From assembly GCA_019915135.1 (NCBI GenBank), contig JAHLMK010000053.1, forward strand, positions 1 through 28,978: DNA of 28,978 bases, given 5' to 3'. The position numbers and the translations under genes were made by a program. The notes under the pieces were generated by a model, which made no database searches, was not told where the DNA came from, and was given only the letters and a program-made list of their open reading frames with translations. Below, piece by piece: positions 21,317 through 28,978 of this stretch. The DNA comes from Strobilurus pachycystidiatus (taxonomy: Eukaryota; Basidiomycota; Agaricomycetes; Agaricales; Physalacriaceae). Position 1 is the stretch's first letter. Each line of letters begins with the position of its first letter.

Positions 21317-21566
21317 GGCTGGGGCACAGACGCGTAGGATGGTTGTAAAAGAGGATTTGCATGGCGTGGAAAGTTTGAATTTGTTCTTAAAGCGGAAAAC
21401 CGAAGCCGATTGAATAGGCTGCCGAATGAATAGGCTGCGTCCGACCAAATCGAGTCGCTTTCGAATGAATTGACTGCGTAAATTATATTCATATATAATC
21501 CGGCTCGGTTTGTGGATCTGAGACACTCGACCGTCGCGTTCATGGTTGTAGACCACTGCCTCTGCA
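21317..21566. promoter_or_regulatory. Divergent promoter region with short repeats
   Basis: Lies between the minus-strand orphan and the plus-strand F-box-like gene. TATATAAT at 21492-21499 is 68 nt before ATG 21567 and is nearly symmetric, so it could serve both strands. Three imperfect copies of CGAATGAATAGGCTGCG lie at about 21410-21475. A similar word (CGAATGAATAGGTAGCG) occurs at about 169-185. The minus-strand frame continues open through here (to 21667), which leaves the 5' gene boundary uncertain. Confidence 0.4.
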
Positions 21567-22907
21567 ATGTGTTCACCAACATACGCGAACGACCAACGTG
21601 AGTGCACGTCTATGAAGACGGGTATAACGACATCATGGACATTGTATAGGTCAGTTACCGACGTCAACTACGTGCCTGTAGTATTGACCGACGATGCGCC
21701 CTCTCTGCCACAAGTAGCGCTGGACTGCATAGTATCACATCTTCCCAGAGCGTCGTACGCGACACTTATTGAAGCGGGTGCCTTGTTCTATCCGAGCGTC
21801 CGCCGCTCCATTATGGGGTGCCTCGTATTCGACGATACTTTCAAGGAATCGGACGTCGCACTGTTGGAGGAAAGGCATTACATGAAACCACTAGTACGCT
21901 GCGTGCATCTGCGCCGTATGGCACACATATCCCCGACGCTACTCGCGCATCTTCTCGATTTCCTATGTGTCACCAGGTCGGTCCACCTAGTCATGGAGGA
22001 ATGTTACCTGCCGTTGTTATTGCACGATTCAGTCAATCATTGCTTGTCGCGCTTTCTATCTCTACGGATTTCACACTGTTCTGGGTCGTGGAGGGAGCAT
22101 GTGGAACTTATTTGTCGTGCGACATGGGCAACGTCGGTGACAGTATCGGTTGACCCCCGTCGTTTGGATGTTCCTACTTCGACTTCCCTCATACATTGCC
22201 CACCGTCACCGTCGCGTATCCTGACGCAATTCGTATTGCATGTCGACTACCAGGCCGAGCAGCAGCCTATTTTCGCCGAACGTATCCATCAGCATAGTTT
22301 GACTCCTCTTTGGGAGCCCTTACTTCCCTCTCACTCGTACTTCGACCTGCATGGCATCGTTATGTGCAGGAGATGATCAACATGACACGATCCACTCTGG
22401 AAGAATTGGAAGTTTTGACCAGTACGTTTTTTTGGTGGTGTCGGTAATGCTTGCTGATTATCTTCAGCTTGTCATATCAAATGTTCATGTGCACCTTTTC
22501 CTGTCGAACTTGGCGGCTGCCGGCGATTGAAGACTGTGGCTCTGTCCGCATGTTCGAAATACGTGACATCGACCGTGCATACTATACGGTCCATGGACTA
22601 CAACTCTCCGTTGTATCGCATATCCGTATTTTGCAAGAACCATCCGTGCGTCTTCGACCGGATAGCATGGCGCGATCTGAATTCAGTTACATCGAACCCA
22701 CGCCACTTTCCCGAGCTGCGCGTGCGCGAGATTGTAGTGTGTAATAGTGTAACGTTCGAGCGCTCTGGTGACATGCCGACCGAGCTAAATCTAGGTTGCG
22801 CAAAACTCATGGTATCGAATTTCAGATGCTCGCCTGCGTTCTATCCTGATGTGTTGGAGTGCTCGAGGGACATTTTTCGTACTTGGCATGTCTCTAGATT
22901 ATATTGA
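21567..22907 (+). CDS. F-box/LRR-like protein 1
   Basis: Three exons: 21567-22241, 22298-22421 and 22468-22907 (412 aa). The first donor may instead be GTATTG at 22233; both options are phase 0, and the CATAG acceptor contains the stop that otherwise breaks the frame. Intron 22422-22467 has GTACGT...GCTGAT...TTCAG. After the N-terminus, PQVALDCIVSHLPRASYATL looks like a degenerate F-box (usual LPxEhhxxIhxhL). Leucine-rich blocks typical of agaric F-box proteins follow: RCVHLRRMAHISPTLLAHLL, SLGALTSLSLVL and LGGCRRLKTVALSACS. By analogy it would be a substrate receptor of an SCF ubiquitin ligase, binding Skp1 through the F-box. That role is inferred only. It is followed by an NTase-like gene and two more F-box-like genes. 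Confidence 0.65.
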
Positions 22908-23104
22908 TTTGATTTATGGCTTTCCATTCAATCGATTTGAATTTGACACAATGCTTCCCATTGTAACGGTTCGTCGGTGTGCGTCTGCATATATAATGTC
23001 GTCACACGTTATGCATGTTGGTTCGCTCGCCATGGTTGCACCACCAACTCTAGTACGTTATCGTCATGATCCCTTTTTGACGCAATATCATGGATAACTA
23101 GGCT

Positions 23105-24118
23105 ATGCGGGCCATGATGCGGTTGGTCATGCACTACTTCAACACTCACAACGTCTCTTCCTTCCTGATGTTACTGGAGAAGACTCAGTGCCTGATATCC
23201 GGATCGTCCGCATTCCCGTTCTTCGATGCACCTGACATCAATTTCATACCGAACGACCTCGACCTTTACGTGATGCCGGACGTTAAAGACCACGTCGTCG
23301 AGTACTTGCACAACAGACAGTATCGGACATTCTCGGTATACAACTCCACCAGTATTCTCGACCGCGACGCGTCCCTCATATCCAACATGGGATCGGCTGC
23401 TATTTTTACCATGCCAGACTACGTGAATTCGGCGATTTCAGGTGTTTACACCTTCCGGAAAGGAACGAGGAGGATTCAAGTCATAGTAGCTAGGTTCCAT
23501 CCGGTGCACGCTATCTTGAACTTCCACTCCAGTGAGTTTCAAATATCGACAGAACATATGGTGGCGCTCACGCTCTTCAAGCTGTGGTCATGAACTTCGT
23601 GAATCACTCGCATGCTGTTAGTCTTTATCCCAAAGCAACCTTCGTTCACCGTGTCTCGCTTGTCGCGATAATGGAGCGACACACCATCGACGCACTCCAG
23701 AAGTATGCCGAACGCGGCTGGGATCTAGTTTCTGACGCTACATTATGCTCGTCCGACATGGATTTTCGGGGAGTGACACGATATGTAGGCGATTCCATGT
23801 GCTGGGTGACGAACCTAAGGGCTGGAAACTCAGAATTGGATGCCATGTTGAAGGCGCATACGTGGCAGCTAGAGTGGGCGTACGATGGGACGAAGATCAA
23901 CCTCATACACGGGCTTCTTCACTCACCTGTTCGCTTCAGCATCTTCTGTGTGTGCCCAGATCTGTTACGTCGTTTAGATTGCCCGGCTCTCAGTAGATGG
24001 TAGGAGCCTTGATGTGTTTGACCGTCCTTCATACTAACCAATCTATAGCTGCGACGAAGACTACGCTCAGGCCATCACGACTTATGTAAATAATCGTTCC
24101 ATTTTCTCCGATAAGTAA
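23105..24118 (+). CDS. NTase-like orphan protein of an expanded agaric family
   Basis: Three exons: 23105-23531, 23582-23999 and 24049-24118, 304 aa. Introns are 23532-23581 (GTGAGT...CTCAC...TCAAG, phase 1) and 24000-24048 (GTAGGA...CTAAC...TATAG, phase 2). The open frame alone would stop at 24003. The N-terminal half has LISGSSAFPFF followed by NDLDLYV, the GS...DxD pattern of nucleotidyltransferase-fold proteins. Next come RIQVIVARFHPVHAIL and FHSTVVMNFV (across the junction), then a Tyr/Phe-rich C-terminal half with LYPKATF and YAERGWD. The third acidic residue of the NTase triad is not clear. This may be an inactive or unusual NTase fold. It sits between F-box-like genes. From memory such proteins are multicopy in Agaricomycetes, with no known role. 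Confidence 0.75.
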
Positions 24119-24237
24119 AATATCGTTATTATCTACGGTCTATTTGTCCATCCCTGCAATTTGTAGGCGAACTAGTTCGTTTAGTTTAGTGCGACTGAAT
24201 TACTACGCTAAGACTCCTATCTCGTATCTGTATAAAT

Positions 24238-24480
24238 ATGCCACTTTTTCCAGTGCTGATTAGTCGCGCGGTACCTTATACTATGCGCATAGGCAGACGC
24301 GTTCTATTGGATCACGAACTCGCCGTTTACCTACGAGCGTCTCATGAAGAATATGTCGCTTCACCCTCCCTCGGCCCGACCCTTACTGGTGAAGGTGCGA
24401 TTATCCTAAGCTCGAGGCGTTCATACTTGTTAACGAGTCGTTACAGAATCGAAGAGTTTCATCGACGCCTTGACGGGTGA
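24238..24480 (+). CDS. Short open block, possible 5' exon of the next gene
   Basis: An ATG-led block of 80 codons (MRIGRRVLLDHELAVYL, RASHEEYVASP) lies directly on a TATAAATA box at 24231-24238. If that box is used, the transcript would start inside this block and feed the F-box-like gene at 24545. I found no intron of normal size that joins the two in phase (the GTGACT...GCAG pair 24477-24511 is 35 nt and out of phase). Confidence 0.25.
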   Translation: MPLFPVLISRAVPYTMRIGRRVLLDHELAVYLRASHEEYVASPSLGPTLTGEGAIILSSRRSYLLTSRYRIEEFHRRLDG

Positions 24481-24544
24481 CTTCTGTCCTCCGGATCATT
24501 ATGGATTGCAGGATACGTCCGTATTGCGCAATACCAACGCGTGT

Positions 24545-25939
24545 ATGTATACCTGTTTACAACTCTGCACGAGTCTAATCTTGCATGAAGCTTCTACGGA
24601 AACATCACACATCGTATCGACCGCTGTCACTGGCGCAAACACAGACTCATTACAACTCGAAGCGTCGACGTCTACATTTCACGAACACGCTCATAATGGT
24701 CGTTACCCTTCGTGGCCGTTCACGATTCATGCACCCAAGTCATGCGCATCTATCGCGGGTGCTGAAGCTCGTACATTTCCTCCGGAAATCTGCGACTTGA
24801 TAATGTCATTCGTAACCGACGGAAAGACTGCGCGTCATGCCAACGAAGCTACTCCCGCGTTCTCGGCTACTCGCGCATTGTTATTCCATACGATGACAGT
24901 ATGCCCCGAACGTGGTTTCCGTGCCCTCTCTCATTTCCTGACTTCGACTTGTGCGCATAATACCCCAGGAGTCGGCTCGTATGTTAGGGAGTTGGTGTTG
25001 GAGCGATTTGAGTCAGAGCTAGGCTTCGAGGACACTATGGCTCTACAGGCTGTGCTCCTTCAGCTTTCGCTTCGCAGATCGCTCAAGATAACACTTCGTG
25101 GTGTAACTATACACTGCACGGAGATACTCTTGAACACTCTGAAGGACGACAGGATCACGTCTCTCATTTTAACCGATTGCACGTACCGAGCAGATCACCT
25201 CATGAAGATCATATCCGGTCTTCCCTCTCTGATAGACCTTCGACTTGGCGCGCAACGAAACGCTTGTATCTGCACGGAAAATGATCCTACTGACATCCCA
25301 GCACCATCTGCCCGTCTCGCAAGTTTTTTGTGGCGCAGAGAAATAGGTCGCAGTCTATTGGAAGAGCCCATGGTCTTTGATTGGCTCGGAGTGTTGTTGA
25401 CTGACGTGAAAGACTTACGATTGATGTACGACGAGGATGACGGTGACATAGTCGACGACCTTCTCCGCATCTGCGCTCCGTCGGTTGAAAGATTATGTCT
25501 GAATGTCCAGGGTAAGCCTGACACCTTCCCGCCACTATTCAGTGAATGACAGTCTCTAGATGTGGACTTCTCGTTCCCGCAGGTTCCATTTCCACGTATG
25601 CGACTCTTAGTAGTGAAACTCTCCGCGCGGGAGCTTCAAGACTTTGTAACATCGCTGGCAGTCGCAAAGAAATGTACCTCACTCAAACAACTCATGATCT
25701 CTATCGTCGTCGATAGCGATGCAATTCTCGCGCCAACACAGTGGGACTTGCTGGCATCCGCCTTGGAGACGACGTTTCCCAATTTGTCTACACTCGGGAT
25801 CAGACTACTCGTGGACACCTACTCGCAGTTTGGAGGCGAGGTGGAATTCAAAGATATGATGGGCGGAATTTCATTCAATTCAGATGTAAATCTATTCTTC
25901 ACCCCTCCTGGACGATGCATCTGGGGTGTCGATCTATAA
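24545..25939 (+). CDS. F-box/LRR-like protein 2
   Basis: Exons 24545-25511 and 25560-25939, with intron 25512-25559 (GTAAGC...TCTAG, 48 nt, phase 1), 448 aa from ATG 24545. The frame is open upstream to 24470, so a 5' exon is possible. After a Ser/Thr/His-rich leader, TFPPEICDLIMSFV fits the start of an F-box. Leucine-rich segments follow: YVRELVLERFES, LRRSLKITLRGVTI, RITSLILTDCTYRADHLMKI, LPSLIDLRLGAQ, VERLCLNVQ and, after the intron, MRLLVVKLSAREL. These are typical of agaric F-box/LRR proteins that would dock on Skp1 in an SCF ligase (inference). Same strand and general plan as the genes at 21567 and 26088. Confidence 0.7.
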
Positions 25940-26038
25940 GAAATGTCGTCGTATTCAATTGTAGTTCAGTTCTATTTATATAGCAAGCCGTGTTGAATTC
26001 CAACTCAAGTCTCCCGATATAGTAATGCTGAGAGGGTG

Positions 26039-26046
26039 TATATAAG
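26039..26046 (+). promoter_or_regulatory. TATA box of F-box/LRR-like gene 3
   Basis: TATATAAG lies 42 nt upstream of ATG 26088, a good core-promoter match and spacing. It supports ATG 26088 over the GTG-led frame at 26051. Confidence 0.6.
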
Positions 26047-26087
26047 TTGAGTGCGCGCGCGAGTATCACGCATCCATACCGAACATC

Positions 26088-27400
26088 ATGAAACCCAAGG
26101 CCAAAAAAAAGTATGTCGTGTCGCAAGAGTATTATACCATGCTGACTTATGCGTTAGAATGCGTCGCGTTACAACTCGAACTGTGGCTATATTCATTCGC
26201 AAAACAACCCCCCAACTGCCACAGGAGATTATCGACTACATTGTCGACCTCATCGATGATGGTGCCACATCGACGTTCCAGAATCTGTTGTTGGCGAACT
26301 CTTCGTTCCACTTCTCGGCTAGCCAGCGATTGTGGGACACCGTTGTATTTTCTGGCAAGAATTTCAACAAGCGCATTGCCGAATTCATGGATAAGAAGGA
26401 TGTCTTATCCTTCGTTCGGACTATTCGTCTGAGGAGACTGACTCCGTGTCGATCTCAAGCTTTGGGTACCCTCCTCGCCCATCTCACTTTCGTCGATATT
26501 CGTGTATCGTTCATCCTCGACAACTGTCATCTTGGCGTTCTATGTACAGACATTGCCAAGCGCTATCTGCACGTCGCCAAATCCGTGAAGGTGTGGAACG
26601 GTATAGGATCCGACGCCGAGACATCCTCTCTTTTGAACCATATAACTGGTGTGAGGACGCTGGAACTCAAAGGCGCACCAACAACTCCTATATCCCCGTT
26701 CCACCCTCAGCTTCCGCCGCTTTCTGCTGATCCCCCACCTATCCTGCAGGATCTTATTGTACTAAAGATTTCGGACCACGACGTCAGACCCGGATATATG
26801 GAAGGTATCGTGTGTCGAGAGAGGTTCATCCCTTCTTGCATATCGGTGGAGCAGTTAGTCCTGCGCGTCAAGAGACAATCCTGCCATAATGCGCATGCAC
26901 TCGTGAGAGTCGCCGCTAGGTCGTTGGTGACGCTTCAAATTCACATAGGCGCGTGGTTACCAGATTTTGCAGATTCATCCTGATGTCTTCTAGAGCCCTT
27001 ATGCGCGTTGGAACCAGTGAACTTACGTGACGCTCATCAACTTGCGTACGTGTCTGTCGGATACTGCAGCGTCCATGCCCCGGCTCTCTTAGAAACACTC
27101 CATTCATTACCACACCCATCGTGTCTTCGAAGTCTGAGTGTCATTCTTTCCATACGCCCTACCGCCGTCGGAGATAACTTTTGGGGGAACCTAAAGGCCT
27201 GTCTTGGCGACGTTGGACACTTTCCCAACTTTTCTGAATGCGACATTCATCTCATTCCGTCCTTCCAACGAAGAACGCCCTTCAAACGCGTACTATGGGG
27301 TAAAATTTCGCGTTTGATGGATGGAAGCACTAAAGTACGAATCAATTGTCTGGATGAATGGTACGGCTGGCGTCGTTGGAGTGATTCGGGTAAACAGTAG
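26088..27400 (+). CDS. F-box/LRR-like protein 3
   Basis: Exon 1 is 26088-26110 (MKPKAKKK, very basic) and the intron 26111-26157 has GTATGT, CTGAC and GTTAG (47 nt, phase 2). Exon 2 starts at 26158. The frame stops at 26983, but the same frame resumes with clear leucine-rich text (LEPVNLRDAHQLAYVSV, ALLETLHSLPHP, LRSLSVILS) to 27400. A second intron is therefore likely. A phase-consistent choice is 26927-26995 (GTGACG...CTGAT...TAGAG), giving 398 aa, though TCTAG at 26993 is the better-looking acceptor and does not fit. PQLPQEIIDYIVDLI is a clear F-box start, then RLWDTVVF, FVRTIRLRRLTP, VRTLELKGAP and VEQLVLRVKR. Predicted SCF substrate receptor by family only. Alternatively the 3' part is separated by a true frame lesion. 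Confidence 0.7.
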
Positions 27401-27916
27401 TATATGTAGACTATCAAACGCTTGTATTTGTTAAAACCATGTAATCTACTTTCTTTGATATGTCGGATGAAGTCGTCCAGAGCATTCTTCTTCCTTCTTC
27501 AATATTGTCTTCTCAGCGCCAGCTTTGCGTTTGTAAGCGCGCTGGTATAATAGGCATCGGGCATGCTTGCTTGTTGTCATCCCAACAATATCGATCTCAT
27601 TTGACCCGAGACTCTTGTGTTGAGTTCAAGGTCAACCTCACAGCGACGATGCACTAAAAGTATGACTCAGTCAGGAACCTTGGACTCACCGAACGCGAAG
27701 ACATTGCTCATCCCTTACCCTCCATGCATAACATGCTACAGTCCCCTTGCAAATGCATGCACTGTGAATTCCTCATCACGTCTGAGCACTCATATGCTAG
27801 TCCCAGTCGTGTGAAGGTCAAAAACTGCTATTGGATCGGCTAAATCCGATATGATGACTCAGTACAGCGCTTTGTCTTTAAAAGGGTCTCAGCTATTCCA
27901 AACTCTCATGTTAACC
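27401..27916. other. Intergenic stretch with an F-box-like scrap
   Basis: Contains the 27460-27657 open frame listed separately. A TTTAAAAG box at 27877-27884 lies 33 nt before ATG 27917 and may be the core promoter of the next gene. Otherwise nothing is seen. Confidence 0.4.
27460..27657 (+). pseudogene. Possible truncated F-box-like fragment
   Basis: An ATG-led frame of 65 codons begins MSDEVVQSILLPSSILSSQ, then RQLCVCKRAG. The LSDEVhxxIL...LhVCK pattern is common at the start of agaric F-box proteins, but the frame ends soon after and no LRR region follows. It may be a remnant of a fourth family member in this tandem region, or chance. Confidence 0.25.
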
Positions 27917-28811
27917 ATGTCTTCCTCCTACGTTGTCGCCCTGCACTTCGCTGTAGACGCCCTCGAACCGGAACTCGTTGTTCTGCCTTTGGAGAAATCA
28001 GCTCGCCACTTAGTTGTTCCCTTTGACGCGACTGCTGAATTAGTGGCGGATGCACTGGATGAATTCAAACTTGGCCCTGGTCCTGCAAGCGTCGATATCA
28101 CGACACCCTTTGGGATCTCAGTCACAGTTTATTTCTGTCCTTTCCAGTGCATATCTGCTGGAGATTATGATCACAACATGCGCAATTTAGCACTCTCGTA
28201 TGGGAGGCCCTACCGTCGAGATTTCTGGTCAGGGAATGTAGTTGCACATATGCATCATCATCGGACCCCACTCGACATCCGAACCGTTGATGATATTCTT
28301 TTGGTGAAAAGAGTTGTACATAAGTACGGAACCGCTAGCTTCTACGCTTATCATGCTGACGTAGTTGTGTATGCAGATGGGTCCAGAACTATATTGAACG
28401 GTGGGACGAGCATTTCGTGAGGCTTCCTTCTCCTATCGCAGCGATATAATGTTCACAGTGTTTAGAAATATGTTGCCTACGAACAATTGGACCCAGAAAA
28501 ATCTGCAATATGGGATATATTGTACTGTTGAATTGAATGTTGCCACCTTCGCGCGTCTTGCCACGCTTTCTTTTCATAACCCTGATCTCACTCCGAACTT
28601 TTTATCCTTGTTTTTGCGAACGCGCTCTCGAAGAAAGGAAGGTCGACGAGCGAAGGAGGAAGCATACGATGCTTCGGCGAGGCTGGTCAACCTTCCGGTG
28701 GACGTGGAGGTTCAGTGCTGGAAAAGTCCCGTAAAGGGAGTGTATGAATTGGATGCAATTATTAGCGCTTCTCCAATGATCTCGAAGTACAGTATCACGG
28801 GAAATGAGTAA
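27917..28811 (+). CDS. Two-exon orphan protein
   Basis: Exons 27917-28400 and 28459-28811, intron 28401-28458 (GTGGGA...TTCACAG, 58 nt, phase 1), 278 aa. A 25-nt alternative (GTGAGG...CGCAG) is also in phase but is too short for most fungal introns. ATG 27917 (ACCATGTCT) is preferred to 27851 or 27854, because TTTAAAAG lies between them and it has a good context. Visible: LHFAVDALEPELVVLPLEK, ITTPFGISVTVYF, VVAHMHHHRTPLDIRTVDDI, VELNVATFARLATLSFHN, a basic stretch (RTRSRRKEGRRAKEE), then LPVDVEVQC and GVYELDAI. No known motif. The C-terminal strand-rich end weakly resembles that of the gene at 12451-13537. Confidence 0.55.
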
Positions 28812-28978
28812 CCGTCTCAAAGGACCGGACGAGCTATAAGTCGCGATGCGCGATACGTTAATGACGCATCAGATACAGCGACAAAAAGCATCTGACTGGT
28901 GGGTCGGGCGTCTGGGCGGCAGCAGACGCAGGGGTGCGCGAGGAGCCGACATATGGTTTTGGCGCGAGGTTTTGGTGC
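28812..28978. other. 3' edge of window
   Basis: No gene seen. The sequence becomes GC-rich (GGCGTCTGGGCGGCAGCAG, GGTTTTGGCGCGAGG near the end) and may be the start of another repeat cut off by the window. Confidence 0.3.

Overview
The window looks like nuclear DNA of a mushroom-forming basidiomycete (Agaricomycetes). Genes are cut by very short introns (about 43-95 nt, one possible 142 nt) with GTATGT/GTAAGT-type donors, CTNAY branch sites and YAG acceptors. There are no bacterial ribosome binding sites or operons. The proteins belong to, or resemble, families multiplied in agaric genomes: Helitron Rep-helicase, F-box/LRR-like proteins, NTase-like orphans and large orphan families. Coding blocks were joined by hand from splice signals and reading phase; no transcript data were available.

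Left third (1-11.1 kb, all + strand): an autonomous-looking Helitron. A RepHel transposase-helicase of about 2,552 aa (1791-9500) has a small 5' exon, a 51-nt intron and one 7.3-kb open exon. It carries an HUH relaxase motif, a YxxxY tyrosine pair and a full PIF1-type helicase. It is bracketed by two smaller three-exon genes (623-1662 and 9979-11107) that are paralogs of each other, with a conserved intron phase. Both share their domain plan with the N-terminus of the transposase: a beta-rich domain followed by SAP-like Hx(n)C modules. This three-gene set is the best candidate for a little-described system here. The exact Helitron ends could not be placed.

Middle (11.1-20.6 kb): a GC-rich degenerate repeat tract and a gene remnant come first. 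Then a divergent pair of orphan genes (12451-13537 minus; 14031-15737 plus) is separated by a promoter holding about five copies of a palindromic 50-55-bp repeat. A second gene-poor repeat-rich stretch follows, with a four-copy 61-bp minisatellite. Next is a 924-aa orphan (17369-20199) whose true start lies in a small upstream exon.

Right third (20.3-28.8 kb): a divergent pair (orphan 20551 to about 21316 minus; F-box/LRR-like 21567-22907 plus), an NTase-like orphan (23105-24118), two more F-box/LRR-like genes (24545-25939 and 26088-27400), an F-box-like scrap and a two-exon orphan (27917-28811). This is a typical fast-evolving accessory region of an agaric genome. Most non-Helitron functions are unknown.
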